A program made the translations under genes and the position numbers. From positions 592,595 to 656,594 of the forward strand of contig MNCI01002812.1 in the NCBI GenBank assembly GCA_015680685.1: a stretch of 64,000 nt of DNA, read 5' to 3'. Source of the DNA: Gnetum montanum (Eukaryota > Streptophyta > Gnetopsida > Gnetales > Gnetaceae). The number at the start of each line of letters is the position of its first letter. Position 1 is the stretch's first letter. Below the pieces are notes generated by a model. It was not told the origin of the DNA. It searched no databases and saw nothing but the letters and a program-made list of their open reading frames with translations. Below, piece after piece: positions 45,808-57,000 of the stretch.

Positions 45808-46679
45808 TGATGAGTCGTGAATTTTTTGGCCACGATATCGCGTATGTGATATTGCAGCTAAGATGCAATATCGCAGCCAAGACACAATATCGCGTACGCG
45901 ATATCGCAGCCTGTCTCCTCATCTATAAATAAGAGGCAAGCAGTTTTGGAAAGGAGTCAATCAATTAGTTAATTTGTAGAGTTAGAGTTTTTGTTATTTG
46001 TTCTTCTCAATCCTTTCTCTCAGTGTATGCCCGCAGTGTGATGATTGTAATTGTATGGAATCCTTATTCAAGTGTGACGTACTTGGACCCACACATGACT
46101 GGGAATAAAGATCGAGATTACTTCATCATTGTAGCATTCACTTAGTTTAATCATTTAATTTATTGTTCTTTACTACTTTCATAGTAAATCTCTCTCAACC
46201 CTTATCTCCTAGAATGCGAAATGAGTTTGACTTATTCATGAGCATTTAAGTGTGACTACTTGGTGACCCAGTAGCATACCTAGGATTTGCGCTTGGTAAT
46301 CCCAGTAGTCGTCATGCACGAAGTTTAAGATGTGTACGGATGATTAAGGAACAGATACTCATCGCACTTAGGCTAGTTTAGATTCTCTATCCCTATCTCC
46401 TATTAGTTTAGATTCTCTCTCCCTTTTCCTATGAGCTAAATTAAAGATATTTTTCATTGCCCAAGGAGTAGAATTAGCATAGGAACACATCTTAAGCCTC
46501 ACTCTAGACTAAACCATATGTGAAAAAACTAATACTAGTCTAGGTGGGAAGATAATGAACTATGATCTATGAGTAACTGTCTAGATACCACAACTAGTCC
46601 ATCTGTGAAGTTCGACCAGATTGTGCGTGAAACACTTGTATTCGTATGGTTGAGTGTAGGGGTACCTCACGACTCATCA
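45808..46679 (+). repeat. Element 4 3' LTR
   Basis: It is 872 bp, from TGATGAGTCG to CGACTCATCA. U3 has GCGATATCGC and GCGTACGC palindromes (45832-45910), then TATA box CTATAAATA (45923-45931). Confidence 0.92.
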
Positions 46680-46684
46680 GTAAT

Positions 46685-48182
46685 GGAGATATGGATGGAA
46701 GAGGTGCAATCAGATGAGATGGATAGTATGTCTATGGAACATCACCCCTAGGAGAAGGAGCCCTATAGTACTCATAGGCTTGGTAGTGAGGTTGAGGAGT
46801 GATGTGACCAGTAGAGTCATGTGGAGAGATTGGCTACTGCACGTAATATCCATATGGGTCAGGTTGCTAGTAAGGATACTGTTGCTGTGGTGGTGGCATT
46901 TCCCATGATTGTGGGTATTGCCACTGTTGATACTACTCGATTGGTTGTGGTGGAGTTTCACTTGGATAATATGTTAAGGGTTGGTGAAATTGCCTTGGGT
47001 TACCTTGAGGATAAGGTAACCTTCCAAGTGTTTGCCTTTTGTTTAATCATGGGTTGAGTGCATACACCCCTGACTCCTGTAGATGTGAGATTACAGGGCA
47101 ACATCCCTTAGGATGATCATATTGGCATATCTCACATCCACTATCATTGTCTATATCTAAATCTACAACCTCTTCGATGATGGAAACTTTGTCCTTACCC
47201 TTGTTACGTGCATATTTTACTTCTTTCTTTTTTTTCTTTTCCCGTTCACTACACTAAACCTCAGTTATGTCTAACATACTTCGAGTAGTGAGTAGGGGTT
47301 CATCGTGATCATCTCTTTTGTGGCATCTATGATGCCCATGTTGTTCCCTACTCTCCCTTCTTTCACAGTGTGTTTCTCTAGAGTGCCCTCATCCCCTTTC
47401 TTGACTATTTTGTCTATGACTCCAATTTTTCCTACCCTTATCCTCATGGTCTTTTTCTTTGTGACTACGTCTAGATCCTAAAGGAGAGGGTGAAGGAGAT
47501 GATGAAGGTGAAGAAGGAGGACTGTCACCATGTCAGAGCCTACTTCCTTCTCTTTGGTGGTCACAACCTTGATCGTGGTTATGATCGGAATGTCCATCTT
47601 TGTCATGTGTTCGTGTTCCTTTTTCATATCCTTTATGCTTGTCGATACCAAAATCTGGGTTATGGATAGTTGAGTAAAGATTCTGATACACAACCCCTTG
47701 AGCAAAGTCAATGGAAGGAACATCATTGTGTGGGAGACTACTTGAGGTAGGTTCACCACACTCATTTTCACTTAGGACATGTGGGACATTCTATGACAAC
47801 TTTCCCTTCATGGATTCATGATGTCTCTCATATTGTAAATCCCTTTAATGCTATTCCTCTATGGGTTGATACTCTCTTGAATCATGATCATGCACAATGT
47901 ACTCTACCTGTAAGTGCTACATACCAATTCATGTGAGATCACAAAGAAGCATGCCTGGGACTGGGCGATCAGGAGGTAAAACTATGTTACCTTCTAAATC
48001 TCACCAATGCAATTGTTCATCCTGGTGAAGGATAAAGGTAAATTTTGATATATACTCATCAAGATGAACATATACCACACAAAACTGTTGAGGGACTTGT
48101 GGATTATCATGTGTACTATGCCTCTGGTTGTTCCCTATATCAGACCTAGGTAGTGAAACACTTCGTATGAAGAAGGAGACAT
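46685..48182 (-). pseudogene. gag: Element 3 gag, N-terminal part
   Basis: Start ATG at 48182 (MSPSS). The N-terminal block (QDEQLHW-like text near 48000-48060) is frame-broken. A basic, His/Ser-rich spacer lies at 47280-47770. The zinc knuckle near 47075-47150 reads CEICQYDHPKGCCPVISHLQ, the best preserved copy of this motif in the window. It is followed by the Pro/Tyr/Gln-rich part, cut at 46685 by Element 4. The capsid domain that should lie between spacer and knuckle (as in Element 2, 31251-31688) is not seen, so it has been deleted. Confidence 0.75.
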
Positions 48183-48297
48183 GATTGTCTATTTAGTGTG
48201 CAATGTATTATATCTTTTTTCTTGTAACCAATCCTAAGGGTTCATTCCAATGATGAGAAAGATTTCCTAAGTTCTAATTAGCACACAAACAACAAAG

Positions 48298-48315
48298 TCC
48301 CTGGCAACGATGCCA
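48298..48315 (-). promoter_or_regulatory. Element 3 primer binding site (tRNA-Asp)
   Basis: Minus strand TGGCATCGTTGCCAGGGA, 15 of 18 identical to the tRNA-Asp complement; all changes are transitions. Confidence 0.88.
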
Positions 48316-48316
48316 A

Positions 48317-48943
48317 TGATAAGCAGNTACATGATTTTTATAGTTTTTATGTTTTTATGTCCTAGTTCTACAAAGGGAGGAGAGAGATAACTAAGTAACT
48401 AATTTTAATTTAACTACTCAACTATGCTTTAACTAGTCCTAACACCAGCATTCATTCTCACTTGTCGTACATATCCTGAACCAGTGCAACACTATTGGGA
48501 TTACCAAATGCTAATTGTTACTGGGTTACCAAGTGTTACACGCATGCTCGAAGTGATCGTACTGAGTGTGCTTGCTTAGGAGAGTTGTAGGGTGAGAGAG
48601 AGAACATTAATTAACTAAGGAAAGTATTAAGTAATAGTAATTAACATTAATTAATCTATTCTAAATGCTGTAAGGTTTATCACAAAGTTCATCTTTATTG
48701 TTGTACACAAGGTGTGCTTAGGTAAACAATGCTCGAATAAAGATCTATTTACTTTATGACTCCTATTGCGGGCACTCAGAAATAATTCTATATTTGGAAA
48801 GGGAAAAAGGAAAGAGTTTGGGTAAGGGACTAAGACTAACTATGTAAACCAAGTGCACTCACCTCTTATTTATAGGTAACAAGGTAGGCCTCAATATCGC
48901 ATGCGTGATATTATGTGGAAGGCCCCGATATCACAACTCATTA
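48317..48943 (-). repeat. Element 3 5' LTR with assembly gap
   Basis: The first 10 bases TGATAAGCAG match the LTR edge, then N (48327), then text that lies about 200 bases further in the other copies (TACATGATTTTTATAG). About 200 bases are therefore missing in the assembly. It ends at CTCATTA, a CA end changed by one transition. Confidence 0.85.
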
Positions 48944-48948
48944 GCTAG

Positions 48949-49518
48949 GGAGAAGGTGAGAAGATTAGGGAAACATCTAAATAACTTCAAGTTAAGTTGA
49001 GGAAAGGTTTCTAGGGTTTTTATCATTTGGTTGGTTATAACTATTGATGTAATCTGCCATTGTTAGTGTTGTAGTACCAGGGGCCATAGTGCCAAGTGTT
49101 GAAGTGCCAAGGGATGAAGTGAAAACACCAAAGGTCAAACATCCCAATATAGGGAAAGAGAGAGAGCTCTTGAGGGAAGAGAGATTGTGCAAGAAGAGAG
49201 CTTGTGGAAGGAAGTTGAGTGAAAGGCAAGGGAGAGCACTTGAGAGAGGTTAGGAGAGGCTCTTATAAGTGTCTTGTCTTGAGCTTCAGCTCTATTGTGA
49301 GTAATTAAGGATTAAGAGAGGACAAGTGTGGCCTCTAAAATCCTTGGAAGAGTTGTAAGTTAAGCTTGGCTCCTGATCTTTGATGTATTTTCTATGTATT
49401 TTGAGAATTAGCGTAATATAAGGGAGATTTTCTTCATTTGATTGTGTTAAGCAAGATCTATTTGAAAGTTGTGGATTGGGTCCTATTGGGGTTTATTTGA
49501 GGTGCAACTCCTATACTA
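48949..49518 (+). repeat. Element 5 5' LTR, second part
   Basis: Continues LTR1 after Element 3: GGAGAAGGTGAGAAG lines up with GAGAACGTGAGAAG at 51690. A possible TATA word CTTATAAGTG lies near 49262. It ends CCTATACTA (CA changed to TA). Confidence 0.85.
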
Positions 49519-49521
49519 GAT

Positions 49522-49539
49522 TGGTATCAAAGCTAAGGT
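49522..49539 (+). promoter_or_regulatory. Element 5 primer binding site (initiator-Met tRNA)
   Basis: TGGTATCAAAGCTAAGG matches the complement of the plant initiator-Met tRNA 3' end (TGGTATCAGAGCCAGG) with three transitions. It is three bases after the LTR. Confidence 0.85.
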
Positions 49540-49585
49540 TTGGAGGTTTCCATACTTCTATGTTGAAGCTTGGTGTTTTCTTTGA

Positions 49586-51234
49586 ATGAAAGGAACATTG
49601 TTGTGGATATTTTTGTATTTGTTTTTGGATATCATTATTGTTGCTTTAGGTACAGCTCCAAAGAAGAAGACATATCAAGAGCTTAGAAAAGAGATTCAAG
49701 AGTTTAAGAATTTCTTTAAAGGTTTTGTAGTTGAAATGCAAGAAGTTCTTCCTAAAGTAAATGTTCATAAGCACAAAGATTTTGTAGAAACTTCAGAATG
49801 AGATATGGAGAAATTCAAGACTAACATGGGAAATATTTTGGGGAGAATTGATAGAATATCTTCTACCTATCGAGAAGAAAAGGAAGATGATAGGTCTAAG
49901 GAAGTAGAGATAAATGAGAAAATAAATTCTTAAGTATCTCTTATTAAGTAAGGGAGTGCTCAATACTCAAGGGCTTCAAGGAAGAAGACTAAGAGCTTAT
50001 AAAAGGGACCAAGAGATCTTCAAAATCGAAGATGGTATATGTTGTTAATCAAGGAGAGTTCCTACCTCATGAGTCATTGGAGGTGAAGGATCAAAGCCAA
50101 GAGAGTGGCAAAGATCATGGGACTTCTTCAAGTAGGATCAAGGATAGCACTAGAAGGTATGATACTCATTCTTTTAGCAATTGTTCTACATCTTGTGGCA
50201 AAGGAAAGGAGATTCTAAGTCAGGGGAGACTATCTCATGGGATAGAGGTGAGTATTTTGGCTAAAATATGTGGAAGAATGGTTGCTTTGATGATATTTTT
50301 GATGCATCTAATCTTAAAACTATGGAGGAGACTTCACCTTTTAAGTTGGTACCTCCAAAGTGGGATGAAGAGCTTGTTGATGATTCCTTTGAAGAGGAGA
50401 AGCCATTAGATTTTGGAATTCCTATCTAGGATCATGAACCTTCAAGCTTTGATGAGATTAGAGAGCCACATGTTGAAGATTAAGTTGAAAAAAATATTAA
50501 TGGGAGAAGCCATGAAGAGGTAAGTAAGGATGAGCTTTACCTTGTTGATGGTAGTAATGTCTCTCACGTTGAAGCTAGTGTGATGGATGCTAGTTTTTCA
50601 CTTTAGCTTGGTAGTGGTTTGTTCAATGGTAATGATGAGCATCATGATCATTGTGGTGATTGTAATGAGATTGAGAATTATATTGTGACTTTTGATGCCA
50701 TTGTTAGTAAGAGGAGGACTAATAATGATATGATTTTCTAGAATTTGGAGATGCTTGCTATTGATTATAGCAATGATAAATTTGTGAAGTGTGATGATGG
50801 ATTTGATTGTCTTGGCTGTAAAATGGAAGTGCAGCATGAAGGTAATCTACATGGTGGTGATGAAAGGAAGCTAAGTGGTACTCTTTCAAATACCAAGAAG
50901 AAGAAGGTGAAGAAGAGGAAAAATAAGAGAAGAAAGGATGTCAAATTAAGAAAGCCTAATCCTTATTCTTATTCTTATTCTTTATTTGATGTAGGTTTGA
51001 GTCATCATAGGGATACACGGGAATCATTCCAAGGAGATGATTAGATGAAGGAAGTATGGTGGGGCATGAGAACAAGCGCTCATGAGCAAGGAAAGCTCAA
51101 AACCAAAATCTCCAATGATATTTATTCTCATGTTTATACTATATTAAGTCATGATTATTGTGATGGCCTTGATTCATGGGGGTATGCTGCCTTCCAACTT
51201 GTGAAAGTTCATGAAGAATAACATTTTAAGTATG
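49586..51234 (+). pseudogene. Unrecognised protein of Element 5
   Basis: The only coding potential inside Element 5. In order: a helical, Lys/Glu-rich N-part (PKKKTYQELRKEIQEFKNFF, open to 49801); a Ser-rich segment open at 50032-50409; in a different frame from about 50290, an acidic segment (FKLVPPKWDEELVDDSFEEE, then CGDC and CLGC pairs near 50660 and 50810); and a strongly basic block KKKKVKKRKNKRRKD (about 50900-50945), like a nuclear-localisation or nucleic-acid-binding patch; it ends near LSHHRDTRESFQGDD. At least one frameshift and several stops. It lacks a capsid, protease or RT motif I know. It may be a highly diverged gag-like or adopted host sequence. Confidence 0.5.
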
Positions 51235-51244
51235 GGAGACCTAG

Positions 51245-52274
51245 TGTAGGGACACCTCTTTTGATCCCCTTATTCTACGGTACATATTATGTGTTGTTTT
51301 TGTTTTTGTTTTTTGATTTTTTTCAGGATGATTCTTGGATGTTTTGGCATGTTTTGGAGTGCTTTTGGCTCATTTTGATGAGTTTAGGAGGTTGTAGGAT
51401 CTATGAGAACTTGTTTGGAGGAATTTGGAAGCTCCCAACATCAAAACAAGTAGTTTTATTTTTGGCACTTGCATGATAGAAGTCTTCTTAGAAACTTCTC
51501 CCTTGAAGTGCAGATGTCCCAAGTCCAAAGTAGACGTATATTAAAAATAGTAGATGTCTCTTCTGAAAGTAGGGCTTTCATAGTAGACATCCCAGCAAAG
51601 CTAGAGATGACCTAGACACATGGAGAAACTTCCGAAAATGCTTGTTCGAATTTGGGAAATAGCCAAAGTAAGATTGAAATAGTTGAGGAGAACGTGAGAA
51701 GACTTGGAAAAGGACTTTGAGTTGTGAAAAGGTTTCTAGAATTTTTATCATTTGGTTTCTTATAAATATTAATGTAATCCACCATTGTTAGTGCTACAGT
51801 TTTGCAATGCTACTGTACCAAGGGCTACAATGGCAAGTGCCAAAGTGCCAATGGCCAAAGTGCAAATGTTGAAGACCAAACATCCCAATAGAGGGCAAGA
51901 GAGAGAGAGCTCTTAAGGGAAGAGAGCTTGTGCTAGAAGAGAGCTTATGCAAGGAAGTTGAGTGAAAGGCAAGGAAGAGCACTTGAGGGAGGTTAGGAGA
52001 ATCCCTTATAAGTGTCTTGTCTTGAGCTTGGGCTCCATTTTGAGTAATTGAGGATTAAGAGAGGACAAGTGTGGCTTCTAAGATTCTTGGAAGAGTTGCG
52101 AGTTGAGCTTGGATCCTCATCTTTAATGTATTTTCTATGTATGTTGAGAATTATTTTAATATAAGGGATATTTTCTCCATTTGATTATTTTATTATTATT
52201 TTCTAAGCTAGATCTGCTTGGAAGTTGTGGATTAGGTCATATTGGGGTTTATTTGAGGTGCAACCCCTGCATCA
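51245..52274 (+). repeat. Element 5 3' LTR
   Basis: It is 1030 bp, from TGTAGGGACACC to CTGCATCA, followed by the target copy ACTAC. It has the same AGACRTCT word cluster as LTR1. Confidence 0.9.
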
Positions 52275-52279
52275 ACTAC

Positions 52280-55200
52280 AATAACAAAAATATTTAATTA
52301 CTTGGATTTTGCTTTTGGATTGGTTGGAAGATTTTAGTTGCATAGGCTATTCTAAAATTTGACGATCTTAATAAATAAATTATGCTTATAATTTTCATTT
52401 CTACTATCCCTTTCTAATACATTCATTTTTTCCTCATGGCCATATCATAAGAACACTTACCTTGTTACCTTGGTCTATCATTAATCAAATTTACCTTGTT
52501 CTACTATTTAATTGAATATACAAGCCTAGAATGATGACATGGTTGATTTCTTTTAGAGAAATAATTAAAAGTCATAAAGTGCACTTAATATGTGAAGATG
52601 TTAAATTTTGATGCTAAGTTTGAGGTTACTATTGGCCGGAAATACTGGAATCATAACACAAAAGGAATCCACATAGAAACACACCACAAAAGGAAGAGCT
52701 AGATAGAAAAGATACGATGAACAACAAAAACTTGATTAGAACACCTTGTGAATGATATTTTTTATTAATCAGCAATATATAGGTAGTACATTGCAACATT
52801 CCTCATAAATGTCACTAGAAATCAGACCAATCAATGGAGAATCCTCTAGAATGCTAAATAATGGTGATGCATTAGTACACTGTAGTCCTTAATCATTGTT
52901 TAAGATATATGTTTTAAAATTTTAAAGATAATGATTTAAGATAATTTAAAAAAAAATTAAAAGACTTGAAATATTTTATGGATCAATTGCTGAAGATTTT
53001 TTTTTGATGGAGGTTTTGTTGCATGAATTGGAGTTGGAGAGCATTGTTTTTTGAAATCATGTTTAGAGGCCACTTTAGAGGTAGAGTTGTTGCAAAACAA
53101 CATTAGTAGTGGCATGCCCTCTTTCTAGTGATAGAATTAAGTGGCTATGAAAAGAATCACACACACATGTATATATTAATGCTATGCTAATAAAATGTTA
53201 AATAGAATTGTACATCTATATTTATAAAGTAAGAAAATTCAAATGATGTTTTCTAAAATGAAAATAGCTATCAAAAAAGCAAAAAAGATACTTATCAGTT
53301 ACTTAATCTATTTGCTCTTACCAAGTACTCAAGGTTAAGATGATTTTGATGCCTTTTTTTCTTAAGCTACTTAGATTCCCTCCTCAAGGTATTTTTTATA
53401 GCAACTCATAACCTAGAGAAGCAATTGGATTTGAACTTATAGTTCTTATATACTATGAAGGGATACCCTTTCCATGTGCCCCACCCCACTCTTATTCTTA
53501 CCTTCTGTGATTTTCAAACTCAAGGAAGAATAAGATTTTTACAAAGTTTAAAAAGGACTTTCTCAATAGATTTTCCTTATAGTTAAATGAGAGAGATGGC
53601 ATGAGCATTATTTTTATATTCATTAATCAACCCACGAATAGCATTTGTTGTTTCTTTGCACTATAAAAATTCATATAGATATATTAGCTTTGAATTTCTT
53701 GAGGGTTGCAAGGAGGTTTTAGGTTGCATTTGTGGTTGCAAAATACTAATTCGATTACCATCATTTTGCAAGTGTTACTTTTTAGATTGTTGAGACTATT
53801 GGTATTGTTAGTAATATTATTAACTTTTCTAAAGCATACATTTACTAAAGTTATTTGCTGAGGTTGACTCATAGCCTTTTGAAAGTTAAAGGCAGGTGTT
53901 ATAGGATTCATCATTTTAAGACTAGGATGAATGCTTTAGAAGGGGAATTTACTATAGATTAAATTAAAGCTTTTAATTGATCATCATATAGACTAAGATG
54001 AGATTTTGGGGCAATAATTAAGAGGAGACATTAGAGCTTTGAATTTTTGGTAGGAATTTGAAGATAGAAATATTAACTTGGAAAGATATTGCATTAATTT
54101 GGTCTTAAGGTCTAAACCAAGAAGTACAAATTGGGATTGTAAAGAATTTATGAGGGTTATTTGTTGAAGTTTCATTACTTTAGATACAACTCTTTGAAAG
54201 TTGACAGTATTGGGATCATACTTGATACCATATGCAAAGAGAGATCAATCATAGAAAGAAAGACATTGAAAATTCCTTTTGGTTAAGGACATGTTTCAAT
54301 TGGAACATGATAATTGTCAAAGAAACCTCATGTTGTAGTTTTGAATAATTGAAATTGCATAAGGCTAAGACAAGATAGTGAACTTAGTGAATTGAGTAAT
54401 AAAGTAAGATTTATAAACATTTCAAGTGAAATTGATGATTGGAAAAGCTTAGGAACTATTGAGTTTCTCTTTGGAATGTGGATATAAAAGGTCTACAAGT
54501 CACATCTTGTTATGGTATTATGTATGCTTATGATCATCATTATAGGTGGGTTGAAAAGAAGTATGTGAGAGCTATGTAAGATGGATTTAGAAATAGGCTT
54601 AAGATTTGAAAATGTGAACGAATTTTCCACTAAAGGAATTGATCATGTTGAAAGGTTCTTATTTTAAATTTTGTAAGAATATTTTTGAGAAGATGAATGT
54701 GTAAGAAATTTTATTATGTTGTGTTCCTAATTTTAGGTCTTAGTGTATTTCCATGTTCAATCATAGTAAAAGAGTAAATAACTTTTTTTTGGAATCTTAA
54801 AAGAAAAGGAGTTGCATAAAAGAGCAAAGATTTGTTTTTGTTTTGTTCTATTGGAAATCTTAAAAATTTTCAAAGGATAAATCGTTAATAGACATAGAAC
54901 CATCCATTATGGGTTTATTGTTATTTACATAAGTATTTAGTGAATTTTATGTATTTGACAAAAAAAATTTTCTTTTGCTATTTTAAGTTCATTAATTTTG
55001 TAATAGATTCCTCCATTTCATATATAAATGACTTAGAAGAGCTTGATTTGCAACAATCCATTTTTCTCATTTTTCTTGGGTTTTCATCTTGATTGTCATG
55101 AACTTGCTATGGCATAATTCTTTCTTGAAAGAACACGATCTTTGATTTCATACATAATCTTTAATGCTTGCTATCAATTTTCTAATGTTTGATAACTACT

Positions 55201-55385
55201 TATATATTATAAATATTAAATGGTGTTGTGGCAATGGCTGAAATGGTGGTTAAACTATATTTTAGTTTTTTTTGTTAGAAATTCTTGTTAACATGCCCAT
55301 CTTGCTTCATTAGATTTTAAGTCAAGAAAAAACAATTTTTTGGGAATCTTTTAGCCATGTTGCTATTAGGAGCTATTAGCAATTT
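52280..55385. other. AT-rich spacer with possible coding remnants
   Basis: No clear gene. On the minus strand two open stretches (54175-53993 and 53914-53684) share the word QQITL(I/V)N and are joined by decayed text with Asn-rich coding character. They may be a remnant of a virus-like or retroelement gene, but I cannot name the family. Text at 52680-52830 resembles nothing I know. Confidence 0.35.
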
Positions 55386-55942
55386 TTCGAAACTAAAACT
55401 AAAATGCTTTTTATTACACCTAGAGATTCTTAGGATGTATTAGACAGAAGAAATATACATAGTATGTGTAGTGCATACTTCATCAATAAAGTTACTAGGT
55501 TTCCTTGGTGCTATATCAAGAAGCTTAATTAAACTACTAGCTATAATTTTCCATTTGTGGTGGTTTTATGTAGGAACAAAACATTCTAGAAAAATGTGAT
55601 GCTCATCTTCAATTACTCTTTGATTGTATAAATGATTGATTCTCTCTTCTCTTGGATGGTACCCATATTCCTATTTCAATTCTAAAATAATGGAAGCTCA
55701 ATCTTGCTCAACTAATTTGACAGCATAGGTGGTAGGATATAAGCTTAGATAAATAATCTATGGTTTTATTGATGCTTCCTCTAATGTTGTTTAGGTAGAA
55801 TATTTTATTTCCTATCGGGTTACTCCATTTGTGCAAAAGTACCTTGTTTTTGATACTCTTACAAAGTTGCCTTATATTGAAATGTAAAATATTCATCTAA
55901 ATGTTTCATTTTTAAATCCAAGTCATTCCCTCGTACAACCAC
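55386..55942 (-). mobile_element. LINE-D 3' end, cut by Element 6
   Basis: Minus strand: KSIKNKVLLHKWSNPIGNK (55885-55830, open 55896-55708), then RLSFHYFRIEIGIWVPSKRR and, after a frameshift, RVIEDEHHIFLECFVP (about 55620-55575), which is the C-terminal His/Cys-rich motif of plant LINEs. The 3' end (55400-55460) resembles those of LINE-A and 17795-17905. The left (5') part is missing because Element 6 starts at 55943. Confidence 0.72.
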
Positions 55943-56852
55943 TGATGAGCATCTATGTGTCACATTGATGTGCCCCTGTTGAGATGGCCTTGTTGATGGG
56001 GCCCTATTTATGTGGTGTTGCCTTGTCGATGGGGTTGCATCGATGTAGTACAATAGCAAAAACTATAAATATGAGCTCCCAATCATGTTTATGGGCATTC
56101 AAGTCATAGTAGTAGCCAAAATCTTATAGTTTTTCCATTTGAAAGTTAGAATATTTCTCCTAAGTGCCTGTAGTAGGAGTCATTGAGCATACGGATCTTT
56201 ATTCAAGCATTGTTGTACCTGAGCATAACAGTGTGTGTTGTAATAAAGACAAGCTTCTTGATAAACCTTGTAGTACTCTAGATAGTTTAGATATTTTATT
56301 CATGCATTTAATACTTTCAGTTATTTATTTAATGTTCTTTAGTAATTAAGCTAATTAAGTAATTAAGAAAGATAAGTTAGATAGATTAAATACATAAGTA
56401 CAACTACTTTAAGAATAATATGTACTCGCTTGGTAATTTGAATAGCATTATTACTTGGTGCACCCAGTAGCACAACGCTTGGTAGCCTAGCATTGGATAC
56501 ATGGGTTTAAGATGTGTATGGAAAGTGGGATTGCATGCTTATGTTAGGAGTAGCTAGAGATTAGTTAGTTAGTTAAATTAAATTAGTCATTAAATTACTT
56601 CATCTCTCTCTTTAAGCATTAAAACCATAAAATATAAAAATGAGAAAAATCATAAACCTTAATTACACTTAACCATACCTTTGTACTTCACAAGTGTAAT
56701 CGGGAAGACAATGAATGACCTTTAGGGCAAGATTCACTTCCTTAAAGAGTAGTGCATCAAAAACTAGAGAGTCCACAAAATTCAACTAGATTGCATGTGA
56801 GTGATTTGTGATTTGTATAGTTGGACATAGGGGTATCCTTCATTGCTCATCA
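55943..56852 (+). repeat. Element 6 5' LTR
   Basis: It is 910 bp, from TGATGAGCATC to TTGCTCATCA. U3 carries GATGGGG and GTTGATG words before the TATA box CTATAAATA (56063-56071). Confidence 0.88.
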
Positions 56853-56853
56853 T

Positions 56854-56871
56854 TGGTGCCATTGCTAGAGA
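56854..56871 (+). promoter_or_regulatory. Element 6 primer binding site (tRNA-Asp)
   Basis: TGGTGCCATTGCTAGAGA, 13 of 18 identical to the tRNA-Asp complement; all changes are transitions. Confidence 0.8.
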
Positions 56872-57000
56872 CTCTGTTTGTTGAACATGTGCTATCTAGG
56901 TTTAGTGGATATTATTAATATTTTTGGATGAACCCCAAGGTCAATGTCATTTTCAAATAACATAATTATAAGAGCACATTGATATCTTATTATTTGTAAA

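Larger units (their letters stand above)
40141..46679 (+). mobile_element. Element 4: gag-only Athila/Tat-type element in gag of Element 3
   Basis: 6.5-kb plus-strand element with perfect flanks GTAAT (40136-40140) and GTAAT (46680-46684). Removing it rejoins the gag of Element 3. It holds gag and a remnant third ORF but no protease, RT, RNase H or integrase, so it depended on a partner. The two LTRs look about 90-95 percent alike. The 5' LTR has lost about 100 bp that hold the palindromes and the TATA box. Confidence 0.92.
26376..48943 (-). mobile_element. Element 3: Athila/Tat-type LTR retrotransposon, interrupted twice
   Basis: Minus-strand element with gag, protease, RT, RNase H and integrase, inserted in the 5' LTR of Element 5. 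Perfect target-site duplication GCTAG at 26371-26375 and 48944-48948. Its 3' LTR (26376-26588 plus 33685-34299) is split by Element 2, and its gag (46685-48182 plus 40035-40140) is split by Element 4. Without these two inserts it would be about 9 kb. The 5' LTR has an assembly gap at 48327. There is no third ORF between the middle purine-rich motif and the 3' LTR, unlike in Elements 1 and 4. LTRs are roughly 92 percent alike over the part I could compare. Confidence 0.92.
25940..52274 (+). mobile_element. Element 5: non-autonomous LTR retrotransposon, host of the nest
   Basis: Two LTRs of about 1.0 kb enclose only 1.73 kb of own internal DNA (49519-51244). Flanks are ACTAC at 25935-25939 and 52275-52279, a perfect 5-bp duplication. 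The left LTR is split at 26375/48949 by Element 3. The primer site matches initiator-Met tRNA, unlike the tRNA-Asp sites of the other elements, so it belongs to another lineage. There is no pol; the internal part codes for an unrecognised protein (see 49586-51234). It must have been moved by enzymes supplied in trans. Confidence 0.88.

Noticed and set aside
45828-45912. CRISPR-like array of short repeats
   Set aside because: Units are palindromic, irregular in spacing, without spacers, and lie in a plant LTR.
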